The notes under the pieces are model-generated. The model was not told where the DNA came from, made no database searches, and saw only the letters and a list, made by a program, of their open reading frames with translations. Position numbers and translations under genes: made by a program. From NCBI GenBank assembly GCA_005503215.1, contig SCNS01000004.1:62001-126000 (forward strand): 64,000 nt of DNA. The letters run 5' to 3'. This document shows positions 24,746 to 34,398 of this stretch, piece by piece (the first letter of the stretch is position 1; every line of letters begins with the position of its first letter). Origin of the DNA: Sphingomonadaceae bacterium 3R27C6 (GTDB lineage: Bacteria; Pseudomonadota; Alphaproteobacteria; Sphingomonadales; Sphingomonadaceae).

Positions 24746-27185
24746 TAGACCCCCGATGCGCAGCCTCGTCGAGCGCCGCCGACGTCGCCTCGGCGAGTTG
24801 CGCGACCGAGAAGGGTTTCGGCAGGAACGAAACATCGTCGATGTCGATCGACTGGCGGAGCTGCTCCTCGGCATAGCCCGACATGAACAGCACCGGCAGG
24901 TCGGGCCGCTTGGCGCGCATCGCACGCACCATCGCGGGGCCATCCATCGTCGGCATCACAACGTCGCTGATGATCAAATCGATCTTCTCCATCTGCGCAA
25001 AACGCTCAAGTCCCTCTTCGCCCTGCGAGGCGGTGACGACACTATAACCCGCACGGGTCAATGCGCGTTCCGCGACCGCGCGCACCATATCCTCATCCTC
25101 GACGAGCAGGATCGTTCCGGTGCCCCATTGGCTTTTCTTGGGCTTGGCGGGCGGCGGCACCAAAACGGGGGCATCGCCGTCGGCACGGTGGACGGGCAGA
25201 TAGATGAAGAAACTCGTCCCCTGCCCCGGTTTGCTTTCGGCGAAGATATAGCCCGCCGATTGCTTGATGATCCCGTAGACGGTCGAAAGCCCGAGCCCCG
25301 TCCCCTTGCCGACATCCTTCGTCGTGAAGAAGGGTTCGAAAATCTTGGGCAGCACATCGGCGGGAATGCCGGTGCCGGTGTCGCTGACCTTCAGCGCGCA
25401 ATAATCGGCGGGCGGCATGAACTCATTGCCCATCTGCCGCACATCGGCCGCCGACACCGGATAGGTTTCCATCGTCAGCGTCCCGCCGCCCGGCATCGCG
25501 TCGCGCGCATTGACCGCAAGGTTGATGATGACCTGTTCGAGCTGCCCCGGATCGGCGCGCACCGCGCCAAGGCCGCGACCGTGATGCACTGCCAGTTGGA
25601 CCGTCTCACCGATCAGGCGCTTCAAGAGGTGCGACACTTCGGAAATCACATCGGGCAGTTGCAAGATTTGCGGGCGCAACGTCTGCTGCCGCGAGAAGGC
25701 GAGCAACTGCCGCGTCAGGCTGGCGGCGCGATTGGCGTTGCTGCGGATCTGCTGGATATCGTCATAGTCGCTGTCGCCGGGCGTATGGCGCATCAGCATC
25801 AGGTCGCACGCGCCGAGAACCGCCGTCAGGATATTGTTGAAGTCGTGCGCGACGCCGCCGGCGAGCTGGCCGACCGCCTGCATCTTCGACGCCTGCGCCA
25901 CCTGCTGCTTCAGGCGCGATTCCTCGCTCGAATCCTTGAGGCTCAGCAGCACCGCAGCCTCGCCCAGTCCACGCACGCCGACGATCCGCATCGACACGGG
26001 ATCGCCGCTTTGTCCGGCGAGCCGGATCGACAAGTCGCCGCCGACCTGCTGGCCGCTGCTGTGGCGGCGGATCATGTCGGCGAGCGGCCCTTTGTCTTCG
26101 CCAACGACTATGTCGCCCGGATAACGCGGCATCTTGCCTTCGGGAAGGTTAGCCGCCCGAACGAATGCCCGGTTCACATAGAGGAAGCGCCCGTCGCGAT
26201 CGACCATGGCGAGGCCAAAGGGGAGCAACGAGAGCAGGGTTTCGACATAGGTCTGCGCGGTGCCGCGGTCGGTGGGGCCCATTTCCTCGTCGAGCAGCGC
26301 GAGCAGCATCGGCGTGTTGCTGTCGGCGGGCGCGAGCGGGATCTGGATCAGGCGGACCGGCGTCGCGCGGTCGCCTTCGCGCGCGAAATAGAGTGCGCCG
26401 GCGTCGTCGAGCCGGATCATCGGCGCGACATCGCGGCCGGCATAATGGACCGCATCATCCTCACCCAGCGCGCGGAGCAGGAAAGCCCGGTTCGCGACGC
26501 GGAGGCGCCCCTCGGCACTGACGAGCGCGGCCATCACTCCCGCATGACCGAGCGTGCGGCCTGCAGGACCGTCGAGATGGCGGATAATTTCCGAAACAAG
26601 ATCGAGCCGTTCGACCGCCGAGAAACGCCAGACGAGATAATCCTCCGACTGCCCCGTGCGCGTCACCTGCGCACGCAGTTGCAGCGGGCCGATCGCAATA
26701 TCGTCGACGGCCCCTTCGCCGTCGCGCCAGGCGATGCGGCCGGCATTTTTGAGCAGCTCGGCGCCGCGTCCTTCGAGCGGCAGGCCGGGCGGCGTGACGA
26801 AGCCGCCCATCCAAGTCCCGAATAGATCGTTCGCGCAGACCATCCGGCCGCCGCGATCGGTTACGGCAATCGCGACATCGTCGTGATTCACCGCCTGACG
26901 CAGCATCGTCCAGTCGGGCGCGACCGCCTCGCCCGTCACCGCCGCCGGGAACAGCCGCCGCGCGAGGAGCACCCCGCCCGCGGCAACGGCAAGCCCGGCG
27001 AGGAAACCGACCGCCAATATTGCATCGCGCGTCGCCCAGAACAGCAATGCGGCGGACAGCAAAGCCAGCCCGCCGAGCACTGCCTTGTCGACCGGCGACA
27101 GGCCCGCGGGGGCCGATAAAGGCCCGGCGGGCCCCGCCCCCCTGATGACATCACCATCAGCGGAGGACAGGCTTTGCGCGGTCAA
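24735..27185 (-). CDS. cckA: Hybrid histidine kinase CckA
   Basis: The 816-residue protein has two N-terminal membrane helices (about 35-78), PAS-like sensor regions (about 95-415), the HisKA domain with phosphorylated His447 in GGVAHDFNN, a HATPase domain (NLAVNARDA, DTGTGIP, GKGTGLGLS) and a C-terminal receiver with Asp741 (IISDVVMPTMDG) and Lys790. Order and motifs, including LLAFSRQQTLRPQ, match CckA, which phosphorylates ChpT and through it CtrA and CpdR. ChpT is encoded at 42165. The start codon is TTG at 27185; no other start keeps the membrane helices. Confidence 0.94.
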   Translation of the reverse strand: MTAQSLSSADGDVIRGAGPAGPLSAPAGLSPVDKAVLGGLALLSAALLFWATRDAILAVGFLAGLAVAAGGVLLARRLFPAAVTGEAVAPDWTMLRQAVNHDDVAIAVTDRGGRMVCANDLFGTWMGGFVTPPGLPLEGRGAELLKNAGRIAWRDGEGAVDDIAIGPLQLRAQVTRTGQSEDYLVWRFSAVERLDLVSEIIRHLDGPAGRTLGHAGVMAALVSAEGRLRVANRAFLLRALGEDDAVHYAGRDVAPMIRLDDAGALYFAREGDRATPVRLIQIPLAPADSNTPMLLALLDEEMGPTDRGTAQTYVETLLSLLPFGLAMVDRDGRFLYVNRAFVRAANLPEGKMPRYPGDIVVGEDKGPLADMIRRHSSGQQVGGDLSIRLAGQSGDPVSMRIVGVRGLGEAAVLLSLKDSSEESRLKQQVAQASKMQAVGQLAGGVAHDFNNILTAVLGACDLMLMRHTPGDSDYDDIQQIRSNANRAASLTRQLLAFSRQQTLRPQILQLPDVISEVSHLLKRLIGETVQLAVHHGRGLGAVRADPGQLEQVIINLAVNARDAMPGGGTLTMETYPVSAADVRQMGNEFMPPADYCALKVSDTGTGIPADVLPKIFEPFFTTKDVGKGTGLGLSTVYGIIKQSAGYIFAESKPGQGTSFFIYLPVHRADGDAPVLVPPPAKPKKSQWGTGTILLVEDEDMVRAVAERALTRAGYSVVTASQGEEGLERFAQMEKIDLIISDVVMPTMDGPAMVRAMRAKRPDLPVLFMSGYAEEQLRQSIDIDDVSFLPKPFSVAQLAEATSAALDEAAHRGSNGQ

Positions 27186-27208
27186 CGGTTATCTTTCTTA
27201 TTGGTGCA

Positions 27209-29266
27209 TCACCAGATGCGGACGCGGTCTTTCGGCTCGAGATAGAGCTTCTGACCCTGCTTGATCTGATATGCCTTATACCACGGGTCAAGATTGCGCG
27301 AGACCCAAGTCCGCTGGATCGAGGGTGAATGCGGATCGGTCGTGATCCGCTGCGACAGATTCTGCTCGCGATAGTTGCGGCGCCACACCTGTGCCCAGCC
27401 GAGGAAGAAGCGCTGGTCGCCGGTCAGCCCGTCGATTACGGGTGCTTCCTTGCCGCCAAGCGACTTCTTGTAAGCGTCGTAGGCGATCGTCAGGCCGGCG
27501 AGATCGCCGATATTCTCGCCGAGCGTGAAGGTGCCGTCGAGCTTTTCGCCGGGGAGCACTTCATAGGCGTCGTACTGCGCGATCAGTGCCTTGCCCGCGG
27601 CCTCGAACGCCGCGACATCGGCCGGGGTCCACCAGTCGGCGAGCTTGCCCGTCTCGTCATACTTCGCGCCCTGGTCGTCGAAGTGATGGCTGATCTCGTG
27701 GCCGATCACCGCGCCGATGCCGCCATAATTGACCGCCGCGTCGGCGTGCGGATCGAAGAAGGGCGGCTGCAGGATCGCGGCGGGGAAGACAATCTCGTTC
27801 ATCCCGAAATTGGCGTAGGCATTCACCGTCATCGGGGTCATGCCCCACTCCCAACGGCGGATCGGCCCGCCGAGGCGGCTGACATTGTCGTCGTGCGCGA
27901 ACTGGTTGGCGCGCAGCTGGTTACCGAACAGGTCGTCGCCGCGGATTTCGAGCTTGCTATAATCCTTCCAGCGGTCGGGATAGCCAACCTTGGTCGTGAA
28001 GTTCGCGAGCTTCTTCTTCGCCTTCACTTTCGTCCCCGGCTGCATCCACGTCAGGTTGCCGATGCGCGTGTCGAGCGCGGCGAGCACATTTTTGACGAGG
28101 ACATCCATCGCCGCCTTGGTTTCGGGCGGAAAATATTTCGCGACATAGTCCTTGCCGACGGCTTCACCCATATTGTTCGTGGTGAAGTCGACCGCGCGCT
28201 TCCAGCGTTCCTGCATCTGCGGCGTGCCCGACAATGCGGTGCCATAGAAGGAGAAGGCTTCCTGCGCGACCGCGTCGGGCAGCACGCCCGAGAAGCCGTC
28301 GAGGCTGCGCACGAGCAGCGCGTCGCGGATCACGCCGATCGGCGCGTCGGCGAGCAGCTTGGCCTCGCCGGTGAAGGCGCTCGGCTGCGATACGAGGATC
28401 GAATCCTCGTTGACGCCGATGCCGCGAATGAACGCCTGCCAGTCGAAGCCCGGCGCCGCCTTGGCAAGCTCGGCGACCGTCATCTTGTTATAGGCTTTGG
28501 TCGCATCGCTGCTGTCGTTCTTGTCCCAGTGGACGGTCGCGACCTGCTTTTCGAAATCGTAGATCGCCTTGGCGCGCGGCGCGGCGTCCTTTTCACCCGC
28601 GAGCGTCAGGGCATTTTCGAGGTGCTTGAGGTAGGCCGCCTGCAGCTTCGCGTTGCGCTCGCCGTCCTTCAGGTAGAAGTCGCGGTCGGGCATGCCGATG
28701 CCGCCCTGGAACATCGTGTAGATATAGACGTCGGGGTTCTTGTCATCCTGCCCAACGAAGCCCCCGAAGAAATGCTGGATGCCGCTGCGGTCGGCTTCGG
28801 CGAGCAGCGCCGCGAGGCCCGGCTTGTCGACCGCGCGAACCTTGTTCAGCCAGGGCTGGATCGGGGCGAGGCCCTTCGCTTCGACGGCCGCCGCATCGAG
28901 ATAGGACGAATAGGCGCGGCCGATCATGCTGCTGGGATCGCCCTTGGCGACATCGAGGATTTCGCGCGTGCGCGTTTGCGACAGGTCGGCGAGCGCGGTG
29001 AACATGCCATAGTTCGACTTGTCGGCCGGGATCTGCGTGTTCTTCGCCCAGGTGCCGTTGGCATAGGCATAGAAATCGTCGCCCGGCTGGGCGGTCTTGT
29101 CCATGCCGGTGAGGTCGAAACCGAAATCGCCGATTTCGGGCTTTGCGGTCGTTTCGGCGGCGGGCGCGGTCGCGGCCTTTTCCTTGGCGGTCGCCGGAAC
29201 GGCGGCAAGCATCAGCGCCCCAAGCGCGGCGGTCGCCATCAGGCGCGAAGAAATATGCAGAGTCAT
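27209..29266 (-). CDS. M13 family zinc metallopeptidase (neprilysin-like)
   Basis: The 685-residue protein starts with a signal peptide (MATAALGALMLAAVPATA) and has the M13 zinc site HEISHH (His523, Glu524, His527), the third-ligand motif ENIGDLAGL and the C-terminal DRVRIW typical of the family. It is a secreted or periplasmic oligopeptidase. GGGGAA precedes the ATG. It lies just upstream of cckA on the same strand with a 23-bp gap. Confidence 0.93.
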   Translation of the reverse strand: MTLHISSRLMATAALGALMLAAVPATAKEKAATAPAAETTAKPEIGDFGFDLTGMDKTAQPGDDFYAYANGTWAKNTQIPADKSNYGMFTALADLSQTRTREILDVAKGDPSSMIGRAYSSYLDAAAVEAKGLAPIQPWLNKVRAVDKPGLAALLAEADRSGIQHFFGGFVGQDDKNPDVYIYTMFQGGIGMPDRDFYLKDGERNAKLQAAYLKHLENALTLAGEKDAAPRAKAIYDFEKQVATVHWDKNDSSDATKAYNKMTVAELAKAAPGFDWQAFIRGIGVNEDSILVSQPSAFTGEAKLLADAPIGVIRDALLVRSLDGFSGVLPDAVAQEAFSFYGTALSGTPQMQERWKRAVDFTTNNMGEAVGKDYVAKYFPPETKAAMDVLVKNVLAALDTRIGNLTWMQPGTKVKAKKKLANFTTKVGYPDRWKDYSKLEIRGDDLFGNQLRANQFAHDDNVSRLGGPIRRWEWGMTPMTVNAYANFGMNEIVFPAAILQPPFFDPHADAAVNYGGIGAVIGHEISHHFDDQGAKYDETGKLADWWTPADVAAFEAAGKALIAQYDAYEVLPGEKLDGTFTLGENIGDLAGLTIAYDAYKKSLGGKEAPVIDGLTGDQRFFLGWAQVWRRNYREQNLSQRITTDPHSPSIQRTWVSRNLDPWYKAYQIKQGQKLYLEPKDRVRIW

Positions 29267-29362
29267 GATATTCCCCAGTTTTCGATATGAAGCGAAAATC
29301 CGCGCCGCGCTGGCACGGCGCAGATTAGCGATGCGACAGCTATACGCCTGCTATTTGGGGGT

Positions 29363-29977
29363 TCAACCGGCCGCGGTGTCGCTGGTCGATGCCTCATGTC
29401 GTTGGTCGCGCGCCCGCGCCAGTTTGCGCCGCCAGCGAAGGCGAATCCAATTGTCCCAGAAGATCGAGGCCAAGACATAGCCTATGATCGCCGACACCAG
29501 CGAAATGACGAACAGTCCGGCGAGCATCGCGGGCGCGGCGTCCGAAAAGACCCAGCGCGCCCATTCGCCCGCCGACGCGCCATGCTCGATCATCGCCGAA
29601 AAGGTCGCGCTGTTGGCATGGAGCCCGAACAGCCAGTCGCCGAGCCACACCGACGCGAGGATGATGAACGGCGTCGTCACCGGGTTCGACAGGAAGGTCA
29701 TCGCCGCGCCGATCGGGATATTGGCGCGAACGGGCAGCGCGAGCAGCGCGACACCGAGGATCTGGACGCCGGGGATCAGGAAGAAGATGCCGACGAACAG
29801 CCCGAGCGCGGTGCCGCGCGGGACCGAGGTGCGGGTGAAGCGCCACAAATGACTGTGCGCGACGCGGTGGGCAAACGGCTTGACGAAGCGGCTCTCGAGC
29901 AACTCTTCGCGCGTCGGCGAATTGCGGCGGATCCAGTTCATCACTGCCGCCTTGTCGCGGGGCTTGCTCCCGCTCAT
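29363..29977 (-). CDS. DUF2062 membrane protein
   Basis: The 204-residue protein has the DUF2062 pattern: [52 protein letters not shown], and three or four membrane helices. Family function is unknown; members often sit near envelope or glycosyltransferase genes. Its start overlaps the smpB stop by 4 nt. Confidence 0.85.
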   Translation of the reverse strand: MSGSKPRDKAAVMNWIRRNSPTREELLESRFVKPFAHRVAHSHLWRFTRTSVPRGTALGLFVGIFFLIPGVQILGVALLALPVRANIPIGAAMTFLSNPVTTPFIILASVWLGDWLFGLHANSATFSAMIEHGASAGEWARWVFSDAAPAMLAGLFVISLVSAIIGYVLASIFWDNWIRLRWRRKLARARDQRHEASTSDTAAG

Positions 29978-30459
29978 CCGCGGTCCTTCATCAACCGCTG
30001 CTTGTCGCGCTTCCAGTCGCGTTCCTTGATCGACTCCCGTTTGTCGTGCGCCTTCTTGCCCTTCGCGATCGCCAGTTCGACCTTGGCGCGGCCGCGACTG
30101 TTGAAATAGATGGACAGCGGGACAAGCGTCATCCCCTGCCGCGCGACCGCGGCGTGCATCTTGTTGATCTCGCGGCCGCTGAGCAACAGCTTGCGCGGCC
30201 GCTTGGGTTCATGATTGTGCCGGTTGCCGTGGCTGAATTCGGGGATATTGCTGTTCACCAGCCACACCTCGTGCCCCTTCACCTCGGCATAACTCTCCGC
30301 AATCGTCCCTTCGCCAAAGCGCAGCGACTTGACCTCGGTCCCCTGCAGCGCAATCCCCGCCTCGAACACCTCGTCGATGGCAAAGTCGAACCGCGCGCGC
30401 CGGTTCTCGGCGACGACTTTCTTCTTGTCGAATTCAGCGGCGGACTGGGGACGAGCCAT
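29974..30459 (-). CDS. smpB: SsrA-binding protein SmpB
   Basis: The 161-residue protein has the SmpB core ([50 protein letters not shown]) and the basic C-terminal tail [12 protein letters not shown] that enters the ribosome with tmRNA. It is required for rescue of stalled ribosomes. It lies 8 bp after dapA and overlaps DUF2062, making a dapA-smpB-DUF2062 operon. The tmRNA gene is not in the window. Confidence 0.97.
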   Translation of the reverse strand: MARPQSAAEFDKKKVVAENRRARFDFAIDEVFEAGIALQGTEVKSLRFGEGTIAESYAEVKGHEVWLVNSNIPEFSHGNRHNHEPKRPRKLLLSGREINKMHAAVARQGMTLVPLSIYFNSRGRAKVELAIAKGKKAHDKRESIKERDWKRDKQRLMKDRG

Positions 30460-30467
30460 TTCGGGAC

Positions 30468-31343
30468 CTAGATTACTCCGGCCGCGGACAGCGCGGCATC
30501 GACGGCGGCGCGCGATGCATCGTTCGCCGGGATGATAGGTAGGCGCACTTCGGGCGAAAACCAGTCGTGGATGCGCGACAGCGCATATTTAACCGGCCCC
30601 GGCGAGGTGTCGGAAAACATCGCCTTGTGCAGATCGAAGAGCCGGTCGTGCAGCACCAGCGCGTGCGCCCAGTCGCCCGCAGCGCAGGCGGCGGCGAAAT
30701 CGGCGCAAAGACGCGGCGCAACATTCGCGGTGACCGAGATGCACCCGGCGCCGCCCATCACAGCATGCGGCAGCCAGAGATCGTCGTTGCCGCTGAGTTG
30801 GCAGAAATCTGCTCCGGCGCCCGCACGTTGCTCCGTGACACGGGCAAGGTCGCCGCTCGCATCCTTGATCGCGACGACGCTCGGGATTTCGGCGAGCTTG
30901 CACATCGTCTCGGCGCTGATGTCGGCGACGGTGCGGCCGGGGACGTTATAGACGACGATCGGCAGGTCGCTGGCGCCTGCGAGCGCCTTGAAATGCGCGA
31001 TCATCCCGTCCTGGCTCGGCCGGTTATAATAAGGCGCGACGATCAGCGCGGCGGTCGCGCCCGCGGCCTGCGCATGGCGCATATGGCGGATCGCGGTCGC
31101 GGTGTCGTTCGACCCGCAGCCCGCGATCACGGGAACGCGTCCCGCAGCGGCCTCGATGCAGCTGTCGATCACCTGATAATGTTCGTCGTAGCCGAGCGTC
31201 GGGCTTTCGCCGGTCGTGCCGCATGGGACGAGCGCGCTGGTCCCCTCTTTGATCTGCCAATCGACAAGGCGTGCGAAGGCCGGGGCATCGAACGCCCCAT
31301 CGCGAAATGGCGTCACCAAAGCGGGAATCGACCCCGAAAACAT
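30468..31343 (-). CDS. dapA: 4-hydroxy-tetrahydrodipicolinate synthase
   Basis: The 291-residue TIM-barrel enzyme has [10 protein letters not shown], the catalytic Tyr132 (YNVPGRT) and the Schiff-base Lys160 (VAIKDASG). It condenses pyruvate with aspartate semialdehyde for lysine and diaminopimelate. It is divergent from the lytic transglycosylase gene; the 367-bp gap between them is mostly taken up by a 268-bp structured repeat. Confidence 0.96.
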   Translation of the reverse strand: MFSGSIPALVTPFRDGAFDAPAFARLVDWQIKEGTSALVPCGTTGESPTLGYDEHYQVIDSCIEAAAGRVPVIAGCGSNDTATAIRHMRHAQAAGATAALIVAPYYNRPSQDGMIAHFKALAGASDLPIVVYNVPGRTVADISAETMCKLAEIPSVVAIKDASGDLARVTEQRAGAGADFCQLSGNDDLWLPHAVMGGAGCISVTANVAPRLCADFAAACAAGDWAHALVLHDRLFDLHKAMFSDTSPGPVKYALSRIHDWFSPEVRLPIIPANDASRAAVDAALSAAGVI

Positions 31344-31439
31344 GCACCGCTCCTTTACAAGAACATGCCTCAGCCGATAGAATCCGGCCAGCGCGCCGCT
31401 ATTGGACGTCTATTCAGCGCCCCGCAAGGAGTTTGGCGT

Positions 31440-31707
31440 TAGGGTCCAAATCCAGAGGTGTCGCATTCGAGGTTTGAAGCGATTTTGTTCAGGGCAAGGA
31501 AGCGAGGCGCAGGCATATGAGCATATTCCAAGGCTCGCTGACGCAGCCATGGACAAAATCGGTCAAATCCCGAAGGGACGTCGAAATGGCTTCGATCTCG
31601 GCCCCGCGCGGCCTTGCAGATGGAACCACCATCGGCGGCGGCCACGCGAAGCCGACACCTTCGCCATTTCGACGCCTCGAACGTGACACCTCTGGATTTG
31701 GACCCTA
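31440..31707 (+). repeat. 268-bp structured palindromic element, copy 1
   Basis: Perfect 23-bp terminal arms (31440-31462, 31685-31707) begin TAGGGTC and end GACCCTA. The 222-bp core contains: an inner continuation of the arm (TCGAGG/CCTCGA); hairpin A (31480-31491 with 31550-31561, inner stem AGCGAG/CTCGCT); a mini-hairpin TCCC-GAA-GGGA (31568-31578); and hairpin B (31579-31590 with 31663-31674, perfect 12 bp, apical stem GATGG/CCATC). Copy 2 at 36584 has the same length and aligns without gaps. This copy lies between dapA and the transglycosylase gene and ends 3 bp before the latter's ATG. I do not recognise the family. TA at both ends would fit a TA target duplication. Confidence 0.85.
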
Positions 31708-31710
31708 CAT

Positions 31711-33741
31711 ATGGCCGGTATGATCTCGCTGACCCGTATCTCCCGCCTCGCGCTCGCCGCGGCCCTCCTCATTCCTACCACCGCGCATGCCAGCGAGCTC
31801 ACTCCCGAACAAATGGCCTGGTATCGCGCGCAGATGGGTCTGGCGGCGACGTCGGGTCCGCCGCCGTCGACGAGTTCGGTCGGCGATGCGGTGATGGAAT
31901 GGCGACGGCTGACGGCGAATACCGGCGCCTCGTTCGATCAGCTTTCGCGCTTCCTGATGGCGAACAAGGGCTGGCCCGACAGCGAAAAGATGCGCACGCG
32001 TGCCGAAAAAGCCATCTCGCTCGACAGCTACGACCCCCAGCGCACCCTCGCCTATTTCCAAACCTACCCGCCGCAGACCGCGAGCGGGCAGCTGCGCTAT
32101 GCGCTCGCGCTCAACGCGTCGGGCCGCCGCGAGGATGCGGCCGCCGCGGTCCGGCGCGCGTGGACGAGCGGGCCGCTCGACGATTACGAAACGAGCCGCG
32201 CGCTCGCCATGTTCCCGGGCGCGATCACCCCTGCCGACCATGACGCGCGCATGGACCGGCTGCTCTGGCTCGGCCAGACCGCCGCGGCAGGCCGCCAGCT
32301 CGCCTATACCTCGCCCGACAAGCGCAACATATTCGCGGCACGGCTCGCGATGCGCAACGCCTCGGTCGACGCGGCCTTTCAGGCATCCGCCGCCGAAAGC
32401 GCCAACCCGTCGCTGACCCGCACCGACGCGGGCTATATCACCGACAAGGCGACCTGGCTGCGCAAGGCGGGGCGCGTCGGCGAAGCGCGCGCGCTGCTCG
32501 CCGCGCCGCGCTCGCTCGCCAAACCGCCGACCGATCCCGAGGAATGGCTGGAAACGCTGCTCACCAACGCGCGGCAGGCGAGCGAAGGCGGCGACAAGAC
32601 GACCGCTTATAATATCGCGCGCCAACTCGACGACGCCTTCGCGCCCGGAACGGTGATCCGCGAGACCTCGCTTAGCGTGCGCGACGATTATACCTCGCTC
32701 GCCTGGCTCGCGGGGCAGCTTGCCTATCGCGACCTGCGTCGTCCCGCCGAGGCGGTGCGCCTCTACCGCGCGTACGGCGAAGCCGCGCGCTCGGCGCAGA
32801 CGCGCACAAAGGGCTTCTACTGGGCCGGCCGCGCGGCGCTGGCGGCGGGCGACCGCTCGACAGCGAATGCGCATTTCGCCGATGCCGCGCAGCATTACGA
32901 CCAATATTATGGCCAGTTGTCGCTGGAGCGACTGAACCGTCCGCAGCCCAGGCCGACCCCCGATCCGACCATTCAGGTCAGCAATGACGAACGCCGCGCG
33001 TTCGAGGATGACCGGCTGGTGCGCGCCGCGCGCGCGCTCGGCGAGATCGGCGCGTGGCGCGAACAGTCGCAGTTCCTGCGCGCGCTCGCGCAACAGGCGA
33101 CCTCGCCCGCCGACCATGTCCTCGCGGGCAAGCTGGCGTCGCAGATCGGACGCCCCGACCTTGGCGTGATGATTGGTCGCAGCGCGCAGGCGAACAGTCT
33201 CGATGCCGTCGAAGTCTCGGGCTTCCCGACCGTCCGCGTTCCCGCCGGGCATGAAAGCAACTGGACCTTCATCCACGCGATCACGCGGCAGGAAAGCCAG
33301 TTCGACCGGCAGGCGATCAGCCACGCCGGCGCGCGCGGGATGATGCAGTTGATGCCGGGCACCGCGCGCGAAGTCGCGGGCAAGCTTGGCATGAGCTATG
33401 ACATGGGCTCGCTGACCACCGACACCAATTACAATATGATGCTGGGCTCGACCTATTTTCAGCAGATGCTGCGCTATTTCGGCGGCAGCTATCCGCTCGC
33501 GGTCGCGGCGTATAATGCCGGTCCGGGCAATGTGAACAAATGGCTGCGCGCCAATGGCGACCCGCGCGGCGGCGGGATCGAGATGGTCGACTGGATCGAG
33601 GCGATCCCGATCTTCGAAACGCGCAACTATGTCCAGCGCGTGCTGGAAAATGCCGTCGTCTACGACACGCTGCGCGACGGCAGCGGGTCGCGGCAGCAGG
33701 CGCCGCTGAGCTTCTACCTCGGCAAACGCACGCCCGGCTAA
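31711..33741 (+). CDS. Soluble lytic murein transglycosylase
   Basis: The 676-residue protein begins with a signal peptide (SRLALAAALLIPTTAHA) followed by a long alpha-helical solenoid of short repeats, as in Slt70. The C-terminal catalytic domain has RQESQFDRQAIS with catalytic Glu528, GARGMMQLMPGTA and AVAAYNAGPGNV. It cleaves peptidoglycan glycan strands to 1,6-anhydro ends in the periplasm. ATG 31711 is 3 bp from the end of the structured repeat; ATG 31720 is an equally good start. Neither has a clear ribosome site, so the repeat must supply or permit the leader. Confidence 0.92.
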   Translation: MAGMISLTRISRLALAAALLIPTTAHASELTPEQMAWYRAQMGLAATSGPPPSTSSVGDAVMEWRRLTANTGASFDQLSRFLMANKGWPDSEKMRTRAEKAISLDSYDPQRTLAYFQTYPPQTASGQLRYALALNASGRREDAAAAVRRAWTSGPLDDYETSRALAMFPGAITPADHDARMDRLLWLGQTAAAGRQLAYTSPDKRNIFAARLAMRNASVDAAFQASAAESANPSLTRTDAGYITDKATWLRKAGRVGEARALLAAPRSLAKPPTDPEEWLETLLTNARQASEGGDKTTAYNIARQLDDAFAPGTVIRETSLSVRDDYTSLAWLAGQLAYRDLRRPAEAVRLYRAYGEAARSAQTRTKGFYWAGRAALAAGDRSTANAHFADAAQHYDQYYGQLSLERLNRPQPRPTPDPTIQVSNDERRAFEDDRLVRAARALGEIGAWREQSQFLRALAQQATSPADHVLAGKLASQIGRPDLGVMIGRSAQANSLDAVEVSGFPTVRVPAGHESNWTFIHAITRQESQFDRQAISHAGARGMMQLMPGTAREVAGKLGMSYDMGSLTTDTNYNMMLGSTYFQQMLRYFGGSYPLAVAAYNAGPGNVNKWLRANGDPRGGGIEMVDWIEAIPIFETRNYVQRVLENAVVYDTLRDGSGSRQQAPLSFYLGKRTPG

Positions 33742-33747
33742 ATCCGC

Positions 33748-34236
33748 ATGGCGGGGGAGAAGACGAACATCATTTCGCCAGCGGGTTATGCCGCGCTGCG
33801 CTCCGAATATGACGTGCTGCTCGGTGACGAGCGGCCGAAGCTCGTCGAGGTGATCAGCTGGGCGGCGGGCAACGGCGACCGCAGCGAAAATGGCGACTAT
33901 ATCTATGGCCGCAAGCGGCTGCGCGAGATCGACCGGCGCCTCTCCTTCCTCGCGCGGCGGATGAAAGCGGCGCGCGTCGTCGACCCCGCCGAGCAGCCCG
34001 ACAAGAGCCGCATCTGGTTCGGCGCGACCGTCGAACTCGCCGACGACGATGATACGCGGCGCATCGTCACGTTGGTCGGCGACGATGAGGCCGAGGCGGG
34101 CGAAGGCCGGATCGGCTGGAACAGCCCCCTCGCCCGCGCGCTGCGCGGCGCGGCGATCGGCGACCTGCGCACCGTGCAGCTGCCTGCGGGGCCCAAGGAA
34201 TGGGAAGTGATGACGGTCAGCTATCCCGCGGCCTGA
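33748..34236 (+). CDS. greB: Transcription elongation factor GreB
   Basis: The 162-residue protein has the N-terminal coiled coil (ISPAGYAALRSEYDVLL, AAGNGDRSENGDYIYGRKRL with the acidic tip and GreB-type basic residues) and the C-terminal FKBP-like domain (IWFGATVELADDDD, SPLARALRGAAIGD). It stimulates transcript cleavage by backtracked RNA polymerase. It begins 7 bp after the transglycosylase stop and is probably co-transcribed. Confidence 0.92.
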   Translation: MAGEKTNIISPAGYAALRSEYDVLLGDERPKLVEVISWAAGNGDRSENGDYIYGRKRLREIDRRLSFLARRMKAARVVDPAEQPDKSRIWFGATVELADDDDTRRIVTLVGDDEAEAGEGRIGWNSPLARALRGAAIGDLRTVQLPAGPKEWEVMTVSYPAA

Positions 34237-34398
34237 TTTTCGGTCTTCCTTCTCGCGTTCACCAAACTTCGTTCGATGCGGAACGACCCGTTCCACCGGA
34301 AGCAGCCGTCCCAAGGTGAGATAGTTGAATGAAAATAATCTCGCTTCGACTCTTCACAGCGGGCATGAGGAGAGGCTGAATGAAGTGGGGAATGGGCA

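Noticed and set aside
31517..31723. Similar ORFs of about 60 residues inside both 268-bp elements (also 36661-36846), starting Met-Ser-Ile-Phe
   Set aside because: The frames stay open in both copies only because the elements align without gaps. Differences are not concentrated at third codon positions (only a few fall there) and instead follow base pairing, so the conserved signal is structural rather than coding.
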